Of a stretch of DNA of 64,000 nt, positions 47,360-57,696 are shown piece by piece. Source of the DNA: Isoetes taiwanensis (taxonomy: Eukaryota; Streptophyta; Lycopodiopsida; Isoetales; Isoetaceae); the NCBI GenBank assembly GCA_021234155.1, contig JAJEKV010000057.1, positions 5,427,821 through 5,491,820 of the forward strand, written 5' to 3'. Position 1 is the first letter of the stretch. Each line of letters starts with the position of its first letter. The translations under genes were made by a program, and so were the position numbers. The notes under the pieces were generated by a model. That model had not been told where the DNA came from. It did no database searches and saw only the letters and a program-made list of their open reading frames with translations.

Positions 47360-49486
47360 ATGCCAATTAATCAACATGGTTATAGTCGGAAATGGTTAGC
47401 TTATGTGATAATGGCTACACAAGGAATTCCAGTACCTTGGGCAACACTTTTTACAGAGCAATTACATAGGCAATTGCGAAATATTAAAAGAAATAATGCA
47501 CAGGAATTTCCTTATGCCATCCATCTACAACTAATGATGCATCATTTGTTAAATTTACAGGAGACTCATAGTGACATTAAAGAACTAACACCTCAAGGCC
47601 CCCTTGAAGTGCCAATAATGACTATTCAGTCTCCCGACGATCCATTTGCATCCATGATAGGTTTATTGGCTGACACTCAACGTTGTTATCAAACCATTCT
47701 AGTGGATGTTAAAACTAAAGTACAACAAATTATCATACTTCAACAAGAGAAGCAAGGTCTCGAAGATGCTCTTAAACTAAAAATCCAAGATTGTGCTGAG
47801 GTCACTAAGAAAATGCAGGAAATGGAGCATGCCCATGCAGAACTCTTAGCCAACAACCCAACTAACATTATAGCTATCAAAAGTTTATTCCAGACGAAAT
47901 TGGACACTAGACGGCAAAGAATCGTAGTGGTATGACTTGTCCCCCACCAAGTGTTAAAGAGTCAGTTGACTCACAGCCAGTCCTTGATTGACCAAATTCA
48001 CCACGAATTTGGTAATTGCCAACGGCTTCTACCTACACTAACAACTTTTGAAAATAGATACCAATATGACTTGAGCAGTTTAAAGATACATCTGTTGACT
48101 CAAAGTATAGATCCCGCTGTACCTATTCCTGTGGAGCTATATTCAGCCATATGGAAGAATTTCACTTATGTACAGCGCCTGCATCTGGTTGCTGCCATAT
48201 GTCGTAATGACATTTCTGTTTGCACCACCACTCTATGTAAAACATGGGCTGTTGATGTAACAAGCTATGTTATAGCTTACTTGGCTCATTCTCAAGTCGC
48301 CATGGGAAGCACTACTAAAGATGCCATCAGTGATGTTAAACCCAAGTTTGTTTTTGAGGCAACAGGTGATCATGTACACATGGACAAGTTTGATCAAGAA
48401 TTGGTTAAACTAAATTTCCGTCAACACATCAAAGAGGCACAAGCATTGCTCTTACAAGCAATGGAAATCACCGTCAAGCGCCACCCTGAGTTTAGAATTT
48501 GGGCGAGATTTGCTTCCATCATAGCTCTGCATTATGACATCATACTTACCAATAATAAAGCGACAATGTTGTCCGTACACAAAATAGATTGGCAGTCACC
48601 AACAGATGACGAGTGGGAGGCACTCAAGCAAAATTTGCCTCTGAATTTCCTTCAGAAAATGGACTCTTTATATAAAAATGACTCTAACAATGAATTATTT
48701 TTGGATATGCCTCCCTTTAAACAGGTTGATGATGACACCTGGAGAAAATCCTTGCTCCAAACAAGTGACATACAAGTAAACTTCTCCAATGCACCAACAA
48801 TTATTCAAGAAGATCCTAATTTCGATCCCAGGTTTGCACGCCGAATGCCATGGAAGGAGTCAATTCAAAAGCAAATTCCAAACTGGGCAATTATAAAAGG
48901 GACCAACTGGGATACTTCTGAAGATACTATTCGACACCTAGAGAGTTTTATTACTCATGCCCAGAATAGTCCAGAAAAGCTGATTTATGAACAAGCTAAA
49001 TTTTGCAAATTTCTCGTTCTTATTCTAAGTCCCTCTGCAGCATCCAAAGAGAAGCTTAGTCATATCAATCCAAATAAAAGTTGCCATGGGACTTTTATGG
49101 ATACGACAATATTCCTCAAGCTCAGCCATCTACCAGCCCGATACATTCAAGTCTTCGAAGATATGACATCCACAGGGTTCTTGATTGATGCCTCTAAAGC
49201 ATATTACGACACAACCTTGTCCATGGCTGGACGGCGAAAACAGAATATAGCTGTCTTTAATAAGCATTATCGAGATCAGCATTTCCAACCTGTCAATGTG
49301 ACTTCAAGCAGGCACCACGAGGACCGTCAAGTGTGTGTGGAGCATACGCTCCACACAAAAACGGGGGATAATGCTGACAATAGGGAGGATTTGCCCCATG
49401 AGGAATTAGAAGACGACAACAGCGATGGTCCTTATGACAACCATTTCAAGCGCACCGGCAAACGCACCCGACGAGGTGCTAAATAA
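47360..49486 (+). CDS. LTR-element ORF, unknown protein, one in-frame TGA
   Basis: 191 codons from ATG 47360, a TGA at 47933-47935, then an open frame in the same phase to a stop at 49486: about 708 codons in all. The first part has a coiled coil (VQQIIILQQEKQGLEDALKL and on) near residues 125-165. The second part is helical (SLIDQIHHEFGNCQRLLPTL, FVFEATGDHVHMDKFDQELV, RHPEFRIWARFASIIALHYD). No CCHC knuckle or protease motif. The final 37 codons lie inside the 3' LTR and switch from acidic to basic (GKRTRRGAK). It could be a very diverged gag or a captured host gene. The TGA is followed by CTT, so it is either a nonsense mutation or a readthrough site. Confidence 0.7.
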
Positions 49487-50391
49487 ACTGCTCCAAGCAG
49501 AAATAAATGTATGTTGTGGCAAGTTAAGAATATGGACATGGTTTTGGACCTTTGAAATGAAAAGATACCTTAAATTAAATATAATTCTAAAATTAAATAT
49601 TTCTTTTTAATATGAGATGAGAAGGGGCGTGCGCGGTACGCCCCTTCATAAAACGGATGCAAAGGAAACAGAAGGGGGCCGGATTGTTTTGAGGAGCGAA
49701 GCCAGTGGAGAACCGTCCAGCACCATCGTCTTCTAAATCTCTCTCTGCAATTTCGTCCATCAAAGATCAGACCAAGGATTTCGGCCACCAGTTCCTCTGG
49801 CAAAAATCGTCATGGCAGTAGCAGTTCACTTCGACCTAAAGCAGTTCTTTCTGTAAAGCTTACGGTAAATCAGATTTTCATTCATTTGTTGAATTCGCAT
49901 AAAGAAATTGTCCTCGGGCGATTTTATAAAGTGGCTGACAGATCTTATATACATGGGTTATTTGGCATCATGCAACAGTAGATTCGCCAGTTTGCCGTCT
50001 TGTTCTGCATAATACCTCTTCCAGAGAACCATGTCTATTCTTGAGGTTTGAGCAAATCATATATACACTCTGCTTCCACTTTTACGTTTTGTATCCAGAG
50101 TAAATGGATCCTGTTTCTACAGTTTATATTCAGATTATAATGTTCCATTAAAGACAAGCACAGAGGCAACGTAAATTCTCCGTGATCTGATATATGGCAA
50201 TTTGTTACCTGTTTCAACTTCTATTGTACCAGGACATTGATTTTAATGCAATAGAAGACCTTGATGGACCAGAGCTGGATGAATTGTATGGTTGTATTAA
50301 TAATTTGGTAAGCATTGCTGTCTGCAATTTAACTGTGAATTATGTATGAGAGCATATGATTAAGGGGGTGAGACGGGATAGACCCTTAACA
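49372..50391 (+). repeat. 3' LTR (1020 bp)
   Basis: Nearly identical to the 5' LTR. It lacks 12 bp near 50206 and 15 bp near 50327. AAAAACGGGGG just upstream is a weak polypurine tract. Host-gene sequence resumes at 50392. Confidence 0.88.
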
Positions 50392-50800
50392 TCAAGCGCC
50401 TCATCTGTTCACCAAGCTCCATTTACGTTTTAGTAGACAATATGATCCAGCACATGCTATGGAGATTGTTCAGAGTATGATTAGTAATCCAGGTCAAATG
50501 CCTATGCCAGCAAATTTGTTACCTTGGGATTCGATCACAAATAAGCCTTCGGTGTGGTCGAGTGCCGAGGAGTTATTAGGAAATGATGAGATTAAATTTG
50601 TCATCATCGACGGGCAGCATTCAATTGAGGCACAAAAGGCCCTCATCAGGCAGACAAAAGAAACAGGCTAAACAATGTTCTACAATCACTATGCATATAG
50701 GAGGTGTCGACTCTTGGATGCCAATACTTCACCTGCAGATATGGCTGAGATTAGTACTACTATAAAGGAAATGGGGAAGACGTTTCTATACAGAAGGTAA
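50392..50800 (+). pseudogene. DGQHS-family gene remnant, part 3 (ParB-like core)
   Basis: The frame opens directly at the LTR edge: QAPHLFTKLHLRFSRQYDPA, then MEIVQSMISNPGQMPMPANL, WDSITNKPSVWSSAEELLG, NDEIKFVIIDGQHSIEAQKA. VIIDGQHS followed by an amphipathic helix matches the DGxHR core of the ParB/sulfiredoxin-like fold, where it binds nucleotide or acts in nucleases. A frameshift at about 50670 moves to YNHYAYRRCRLLDANTSPAD and a possible donor at 50797. The family assignment rests on this motif and the preceding strand pattern, so it is tentative. Confidence 0.55.
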
Positions 50801-50832
50801 TTTACTGCAGTAAAATATTATACTTTTAATAT

Positions 50833-51077
50833 TAACAAGCGTGCTTTTAAATCAATTCAATTTACGCCAGACGTGCTTTGTATATTGATTTAAAAGCACG
50901 CCTGGCGTGAATTGCGTTAACATGCGTGCTTTAAATCAATTCAATTCGTGCCAGGCGTGCTTTCGACATAGCGTGAAGCACACTTGGCACGAATTGCATT
51001 GATTTAAAAGCACGCCTAGCGTGAATTGCGTTAACAGGCGCGCTTTTAAATCAATTCAATTCGCGTCAGGCATGTTT
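50833..51077. repeat. cluster of alternating inverted repeats, about 40-bp units
   Basis: Units of GCGTGCTTTTAAATCAATTC and GCCAGGCGTGCTTT alternate with their reverse complements (AAAGCACGCC, GAATTG, GATTTAAAAGCACGC) about six times, joined by GCGTTAACA spacers. The whole block can fold into several alternative stems. It sits in a probable intron of the interrupted gene. Confidence 0.85.
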
Positions 51078-51138
51078 CTGTCCTAAGATACTGATCCCAT
51101 TTCTATACTATTGTATTTCATACATGGAGCAATTGCAG

Positions 51139-51936
51139 CATGCTCGTCAACAATGGGTGGAATATGATTGCCCATTATCCACCAGATAAGGCGAGTCAAA
51201 GTCTGCGGCATTCAAGCTGCTGGAGCAGACGCTATCACAGATAATTATACAGGAGAAGAAGAAGACTGCAAGAAAATCGAAGAAAAAAGGTGGTGATGAC
51301 AATGCAGGTCCTTCTGATAACACATTCAGCAGGTCAGGTCGAACAGACTCGTATAAATTGTAAGGAGGTAGTATGGCTCAAGTGGAATGAATTCTGGGAT
51401 GCTTATGCACAAAAGAAGCTGCCAGATACCATGTGTAGGGTGCCTCCTATTGATGTAAGCATCTTTGACTTGAATGTGACAGAGATGAGAAAGACTCAGG
51501 GGCTAGATGACATTGAGACCATTTTGTTAGACCAGTGCCTGAAGAAGGAGGTCTTATACAAAAAGAGTATTTTCACTAAGGATAGGACGTCCTTTGTTGA
51601 GTGTTGTAGCCATGTGAAGGATGTACATACAATGAAGTCAGTTGTAGGAGCTGAGTTACAAAGGCTATTGAGGGATGTGGCATTATCTGAAATTGGATTA
51701 TTGCAAGTACAAAGTTAGTAATGATGATGTAAATAATTTGTATTTTGGTCAAATGACTTGCTAAAGAATTGGAAGGATAAAAAATACATAAAGAGACTCT
51801 GCCCCCTAAGGTACTGGCGGAGTTGAGAAGAAAAATGGTCTTTGTGAAGAAGATTACTGGAGAAGAAGACACTGTCCAGTATTCAGTCTCCATTTGGGTA
51901 CAAAGATCTCTTGCCAGAATCAACTACTTGCCTTAG
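51139..51936 (+). pseudogene. DGQHS-family gene remnant, part 4
   Basis: After an AG at 51138 the plus strand reads HARQQWVEYDCPLSTR, a basic KKKTARKSKKKGGDDNAGPS segment, then, after frameshifts, WDAYAQKKLPDTMCRVPPID and SIFDLNVTEMRKTQGLDDIE to 51718, and KVLAELRRKMVFVKKITGEE, SVSIWVQRSLARINY near 51799-51930. The gene copy is broken by at least three frameshifts and the copia insertion at 52081. Confidence 0.5.
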
Positions 51937-52080
51937 AAACATATCATTCTTTGTATTGGACAATAGAGGTGGGAGAGGAGACATGGGGATGAACCAGAAG
52001 AACTATAGCATCTTCTTTACTAGTTGTATAGGATTGACAACTTGAAATTAAATATGATGCATATGGCAGAAAACAAGAAT

Positions 52081-52444
52081 CTTATATAATCATACAAAAT
52101 TGAATAGATAATGAAATCATATATTCATGTATGAATTTGAGAATACATATCTATCTTAGAGACAGTAGCAGCAGACTGGAAGGGCTCCCCCGTAGTTGTG
52201 CAATGCTTAACTTGAACTGTGTTGTAAATATGGAAAATAGGGCAGTTTATGTAAGCAGATGAAAGGGTATATGAAAGGTCATGAGGGCATGTCTCTTGGA
52301 AAAGAACATGGCTATTGGAAAAGGTATGTCTATTGGAGACATGGATCAATGAGGTGGACAAGCTTATGTGGCTTAAGGGCGACGTGGCAAAATGATGACA
52401 GTTTGCAGGCAACGGGTAACCTGTGGAATCCTATTCCGTTAACA
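52081..52444 (-). repeat. copia 3' LTR (364 bp)
   Basis: Matches 55731-56068 along its length, but is 26 bp longer because of an extra block near 52287-52325. It starts TGTTAACGGAATAGG on the minus strand next to the polypurine tract. Confidence 0.9.
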
Positions 52445-52453
52445 CTCCCCCTT
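52445..52453 (-). promoter_or_regulatory. copia polypurine tract
   Basis: AAGGGGGAG on the minus strand immediately before the LTR start TGTTAACGG, the normal place for plus-strand priming. Confidence 0.8.
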
Positions 52454-52559
52454 AGCCGATGCCTGTCAGACTGTTTTCTATGTTGAGGCTTTGTCTGCAT
52501 AGAACAAATTTGTCTTTTGGTAGAGGTTTTGTAAGAAAATCTGCTACCATGTCTGCAGT

Positions 52560-53805
52560 GGGGCAATATTGAAGTTGAATCTCCTTCTCAAGAATCTTTT
52601 CTTACACAGTGGTACTATATCTCAATATGTTTTGATCTAGCATTGATTCTTGGTTGAGTTGCCATGCTGATGCAACTTGTGCTATCAGTCTTGATTAGCA
52701 CTAGTCCTTATGAAGGTATCATGATGTCTTCAAGTAACCGGCAGAGCCATATAGCTTCTTTTGTTGCTTGGAAAATAGCTATGTATTCGACTTCAGCACT
52801 AGATAAGGAAATTGTAGGTTGAATTTCAATATCATTGGCATCAGAAGCATCATTATAACCTGTGAATGAGAGCGAACCACCTTATAATGTAAGTTAGGGT
52901 TCCAGAAAGATAGCGAAGAATTCTCTTTACTGCAGCCCAATGAAGAAGTCCTGGATTACTCAAAAATTGACTCACAAAACTGACTGCGTGAGCAATGCCG
53001 GGTCTTGTACATATACACGTATCTTTAGACAATTTTATATTCATATCCATTGGAGTACTTATTGACTTGCTCTTATCCATCTAAAATTTCTTTAAGAGAT
53101 CTTCAATATATTTTGTTGACTGAGATGAATTGTCTTCTTTTTTCGATTTCTTAGGACTTGGATTCCTAAGCAGTAAGCAATTTCACCGTATCAGTCATTT
53201 GAATTCTTTGGCAAGAATTTGTTTACACTCGCTCAGAAAATTCAAGTTGTTGCTTATTAATATGGAATCATCCACATACAGATCTAGCAAAATATGACAG
53301 TCTCTCTTCTTGATATAAATGTTACTGTCAGCTCCCCTTGCTCATAGCTATGTGACTTGAGAAAGGTGTCAATCCATTGATACCATGCTCGTGAAGACTG
53401 TTTGAAGCCATATAAAGACTTATGTAACTTGCATACTAGAGTCTCTTGTCTAGGTTGAACATAATCTTCAGGTTGTTTCATGAAGATATCTTCTTCCAAG
53501 TTACCATTGAGAAATGCAGTCTTAACATCCAGTTGATGAATGTGCATATCTTAAGCAGCAGCAAGTGCGAGGAGAGTTCTGATGAATGTCATTTTGACAA
53601 CAAGAGAGAAGGTATCAAGGTAATCGATCCCTTCAATTTGAGAATATCCTTTTGCTACTATTCTTGCTTTATAATGATCAACGGATCTATCAGCTTTGTA
53701 TTTACGTTTAAAGAGCCACTTATAACCAATTGTCTTGCGCCTAGATGGGAGTGGTTGCAAGGTCCATGTTCGATTCTTCATGAGTGAATCATATTCAGAA
53801 GTCAT
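52560..53805 (-). pseudogene. copia reverse transcriptase and RNase H, frameshifted
   Basis: From high to low: [77 protein letters not shown], then LLDLYVDDSILISNN with the YVDD catalytic pair near 53260, [30 protein letters not shown], and RNase H remnants with ARSKHIEIQYH near 52600. Stops and frameshifts separate these blocks. Confidence 0.9.
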
Positions 53806-54280
53806 AGCATCGTGTCATTCTTTGGAATTTGGATCTGATAAAGCATCTTTAAGAGTCAATGGATCACCAACTATGGGCATAGCAAAATGCTTCTTTAATG
53901 ATTGCATGGAACACTCAAAGAAGGAGTACGTTTTCGACCATATCGACTTGTACTTGGGGATGCCACTAGAGGAAGTGGGCTAAATTGTTGCACATCATCG
54001 GGGGCTTCCTCACTGGAGATGATTGGTTGGCATCGTGAACATCTTCGTCTTGCATAATTTTGGGAGCAAGAGCTTCAGTGTTTGTATTTGTTGGGGCTTC
54101 CTCTGGAACTATAGCAGGAGCTTTTTGTTCTGCTTGAATAATTGGAGGATTGGGTTGCATATTATCATCCTGAAGGAGAGGAGATATTAGAGGATAGAGG
54201 ACTTGCCAGGGGTCTTGACATCGAGATGTAGGAGATATATCTTTCAAATTGCAGAAGGTATCTTCAACAAATGTAACATC

Positions 54281-55570
54281 TCAGGAGATGAAAACCTTCT
54301 TGCTAAGGTGGTTGTACATACGATATGCCTTGGCAGACATATTATAGCCCACAAAGATAAATTTGATACTATGGTCCTCCCATTTTCTTTGTTTTTGTTT
54401 AGGTACATGCATATATCCAAAACAACCAAACACTTTTAGATGGGATAATGTTGGTTGCTTACCAATCCAAGCTTCATATGGAGTTTGATCTCGCAAGGCT
54501 TTTGTGGGCAACCGATTTTGAATATAGGTAGTTGTAGCTAGAGCATCAGATAAAAAATAATGAGGAAGTTGACTCAAATGCAATATACTTCTTGCACTTT
54601 CAGCAAGAGTGCAATTCTTTCTCTCGGCTACACCATTCTGTTGAGGAGAGTATGGGGCCGCTAACTTTCTGCCAATTCCATGTTGTGCACAGAAACTTGT
54701 GAACGCTTTGGAGATACATTCACCACCATTATCAGATCTAAGACATTTAATGGTTCTTCCAAGTTGGTTATTAGCTAGAGCTTTGTATTCTTTAAAAGCT
54801 TCTAAAGCCACAGATTTCTTTTTAAGAAAATAGACAGTGTTGTGTCTAGAATAATCATCAATAAATGTGATGAAATATTTACAGCCATTATCAGAAAGTA
54901 TTTCAGACTCACCAATGTCAGCGTGTACCAAGTCAAGTTGATGCTTGCCTCTTGAATGACTGATATTGGGAAAAGGTAACCGATGATGCTTGCCAATTAA
55001 ACATGCTTCATATACTGGCAAACTAGTATTTGGCTGAATTTTGAAATCTCGAACCATTTTCTTGGAGTGGAGTTGCTTCAAGGCATGTAGTCCAACATGT
55101 CCCAATCGTAAGTGCCAGTGATAAACATCATTGGCAGTGGTGGTCACTGCATTGACAGAGTGTTGAGGCACATTAGAAAGAGGGAATCTATAGAGACTTC
55201 CTTCGCGTACGCCTTGAGCAAGTGTGCGTCCATTGAGATCTTGAAGTTGGCACTCATTGATGCCAAATTGTACTTTTAAGCCAGCGTCATAAATCTTGCT
55301 AACTGAGAGCAAGTTCTTGGTCAAACGGGGTACATGTAATACATCATGTATTGTTTTGGTCGATCCATCGGGCATTTGCACCGAAACTTTGCCTTGTCCT
55401 TCAATACTGAGGGGACTATTATCTCCTAAGAGAACAGTTTGCCCAGGTGGCATCTTGTGATATGTGATAAATGAATCACGTTGTGGAGTCATATGAGCGG
55501 TGCATGCTGAATCTAAAAACCAACCACTAGAATGGTTAGTCACAGAAGAACATAAACTTGTGAGACACAT
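54281..55570 (-). CDS. copia protease, GAG-pre-integrase and integrase
   Basis: 429 open codons. FLDSACTAHMTPQRDSF is the aspartic-protease region, with DSA in place of the usual DSG. YHWHLRLGHVGLHALKQL with an altered CLIGKHHRL is the HHCC-type pre-integrase domain. DLVHADIGESEILSDNG, FIDDYSRHNTVYFLKKK, IKCLRSDNGGECISKAF and NGVAERKN form the integrase core with D, D and E of the DDE triad. It ends HLKVFGCFGYMHVPKQK. The frame continues in shifted form into the RT region. Confidence 0.93.
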   Translation of the reverse strand: MCLTSLCSSVTNHSSGWFLDSACTAHMTPQRDSFITYHKMPPGQTVLLGDNSPLSIEGQGKVSVQMPDGSTKTIHDVLHVPRLTKNLLSVSKIYDAGLKVQFGINECQLQDLNGRTLAQGVREGSLYRFPLSNVPQHSVNAVTTTANDVYHWHLRLGHVGLHALKQLHSKKMVRDFKIQPNTSLPVYEACLIGKHHRLPFPNISHSRGKHQLDLVHADIGESEILSDNGCKYFITFIDDYSRHNTVYFLKKKSVALEAFKEYKALANNQLGRTIKCLRSDNGGECISKAFTSFCAQHGIGRKLAAPYSPQQNGVAERKNCTLAESARSILHLSQLPHYFLSDALATTTYIQNRLPTKALRDQTPYEAWIGKQPTLSHLKVFGCFGYMHVPKQKQRKWEDHSIKFIFVGYNMSAKAYRMYNHLSKKVFIS

Positions 55571-55730
55571 AACCTTTCTTGATGATCATTGATGATCAGT
55601 TTGCCTTGTTACGCTCTTTTGCGATTCTTCTGTAGTAAATGCCATTTCTTCGTGCTGCCAACCTCTGATTTACTTTGAATATCGCCTTCCTTATTCTTGA
55701 TTCTCTACGTTGTGCGATTCACTTATTGCG

Positions 55731-56068
55731 CTTATATAATCATACAAAATTGAATAGATAATAAAATCATATATTTCATGTATGAATTTGAGAATACATA
55801 TCTGTCTTGAAAGACAGTAGCAGCAGATTGGAAGGGCTCCCCCATAGTTGTGCAATGCTTAAGTTGAACTGTGTTGTAAATATGGAAAATAGGACAGTTT
55901 ATGTAAGCAGGTGAAAGGGTATATGAAAGGTCATGAGGCTGAAAAAGATATGTCTATTGGAGACATGGATCAACGAGGTGGACAAGCTTATGTGGCTTAA
56001 GGGTGACGTGACAAAAGGATGACGGTTTGCAGGCAACAGGTAACTTGCGTAATCCTATTCCGTTAACA
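55731..56068 (-). repeat. copia 5' LTR (338 bp)
   Basis: Matches 52081-52444. Downstream on the minus strand (55730 to 55600) is a short leader and a MAFTTEESQKSV-like start, then protease, with no gag body. No clear initiator-tRNA-Met primer site is left. Confidence 0.88.
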
Positions 56069-56760
56069 CAACTGAGAGGTCCTTTACCATTGTTATTGTA
56101 TGTACTTCAGGTGACTCATAACTGCATGCACTATCTGCTGCTCATGATCTAGAGTGCCTGAAAAATAATAGGGAGGGATGCCTGATATATATGATGTTAA
56201 GGATAATGAGTTGCGAACAACACGCAAGATGGCACATGTAATCTTCATCATGATATCTATGTTGTCAGGCGAGGAATATGATAATGCTAAGGCCAAGTGT
56301 GATAATAGCAGTGCATGGGAATGTTTTCTTCTAGATAACTCAGACTTAGCAACAATATCCTTTCATACGGATCAGGATCTGGATCATGAAGATGAGTCAG
56401 AAGAAGATGAGAATTGGGACCCTCTCCTAAGTGGTGAGATCAAGTACAATCTACAAACTAAGGAGAAGGGTCCCTTAAATAAAAATGGTTTTCCCCCGTC
56501 TATTAAATAAAATTGGTTTCCCTCTATCTATGGATGCTTACCTTGTCGAGGCTTTTGCTCCAACTGACACAATGTGCTTGGAGCTCATGTTGGAGGTTAT
56601 ATTGCCCGAGAGGCTCTGATGGGTATTAGAAAATTACAATGAACTGTATGATACTACCATTGTAAGGATGGAAAATAATGCAAGAACCTATAGTCGCCCC
56701 TAATTGTACTTCGAGTTGAAAATCTACCTGACTTGGTTCATAAATTGATAAAACAGAGAC
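56069..56760 (+). pseudogene. DGQHS-family gene remnant, part 5
   Basis: Coding-like sequence resumes at the copia edge: RSFTIVIVCTSGDS, then the frame 56178-56510 (MPDIYDVKDNELRTTRKMAH, ISMLSGEEYDNAKAKCDNSS, an acidic LDHEDESEEDENWDP), then MDAYLVEAFAPTDTMCLELM and LENYNELYDTTIVRMENNAR to about 56700. Stops and a frameshift are present. Linkage to parts 1-4 is inferred from strand, order and the way each opens at an insertion edge. Confidence 0.45.
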
Positions 56761-57244
56761 ATGCAAGTAGAATCAACACTCCTTTCTATTCAGTTTCTAC
56801 AGTTGTGACATATTTGTTTCACACTATTCATTGAGTCGATGTTGTTAAGGTAACTGGCTTTTGTTAAGGCGTGTTTAATGAAAGTTTAGAATGAAAATTT
56901 AGTCAAACTTCTAATGAATAATGGGGCAACTAGAATGCGTACAAGTACTGGTTAGGGAAGTGGATAGTCTGGTCGTTGACAACTTGGAATTGCAGCAAAA
57001 TCTCTATTGTCCTCACTGTAGTCGTAGAAGATGGTTTATTCTCATGAAAAAGTTCCCCTTCGAGTAAAATAAAGTCAACCTGCCATTGATAAAATAAAGT
57101 TATAAATTCATGGTACAAAGTGAAGCCCACTTAGCAGCATATCTATGAAAAATGCCACCGTGACCACTGATGCACAGAAATGAATACCTGACATTGAGCA
57201 AAGGGGCGTCAACTTGTGGAACTTGTCAAAACCATGTGCATTAA

Positions 57245-57385
57245 CCGGAGGGGGCAGTTTTTTACCCTTAAAAGTATGTATAGTATGGGTCATAGGGGCC
57301 TATCAGAAACACATATACTAGGGGTTTTTCGGCTACCCATCCACGCAGATAGCATGTCCCATATAAAGAAGGTGGATCCCCCGGG
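57245..57385. mobile_element. diverged relative of the MITE at 6526
   Basis: The right end read inward (GGGGGATCCACCTTCTTTAT) matches the 6526 element's end (GGGGATGCACTTATACAT), and an internal CTACCC...ACGCAGAT block is shared. The left end CCGGAGGGGGCAGTTTT is degenerate. Confidence 0.55.
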
Positions 57386-57696
57386 ACGTTGAGATGCAAT
57401 TGAGCAGATCTTATGAAAAGTGTTAAAAGAGTCATTCTTTCGAATCCCATCTTTCTCCACGTACCCAAGGTGGAGCTATTAATAGAAATATATTGAATAT
57501 ATGCAAATGGAATGGATGCTCTTGCTTCGGGTTCTGGCAAGAATGTCTGAGACCTCTAAGCTAAGTTGTTATATTAGAATCAGCGAACTAAACATTCAAA
57601 TTTACTTTCATTCCCTGTGGATCTGCCAAGTCCTCCATCGTTAGTAAGTGAACATTATTTATTCAGCTTTTTGCTCCACTTTCCCAAGGATATGCC

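Larger units (their letters stand above)
46251..50391 (+). mobile_element. 4.1-kb non-autonomous LTR retrotransposon with a long ORF of unknown type
   Basis: LTRs 46251-47297 and 49372-50391 begin TGCTGACAATAGG and end CCCTTAACA (TG...CA). A primer-binding site follows the 5' LTR at 47303. The 2.07-kb interior has no gag zinc knuckle, protease, RT, RNase H or integrase. It carries about 700 codons in a single frame with one TGA. Orientation is given by the primer site and the ORF. The LTRs differ by deletions of 12 and 15 bp and scattered substitutions, so the insertion is fairly recent. No matching 5-bp target duplication was found (GATAA left, TCAAG right). It would depend on another element for enzymes. 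It interrupts the DGQHS-family gene. Confidence 0.85.
52081..56068 (-). mobile_element. Ty1-copia retrotransposon lacking gag
   Basis: LTRs at 52081-52444 and 55731-56068, polypurine tract AAGGGGGAG (minus strand) next to the 3' LTR at 52445. Between them on the minus strand are protease, GAG-pre-integrase, integrase, RT and RNase H in copia order. Almost no gag is present between the 5' LTR and protease, so gag has been deleted. LTRs start TGTTAACGG but the other end (ATTATATAAG) lacks the usual CA. No target duplication seen. It interrupts the DGQHS-family gene. Confidence 0.92.
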
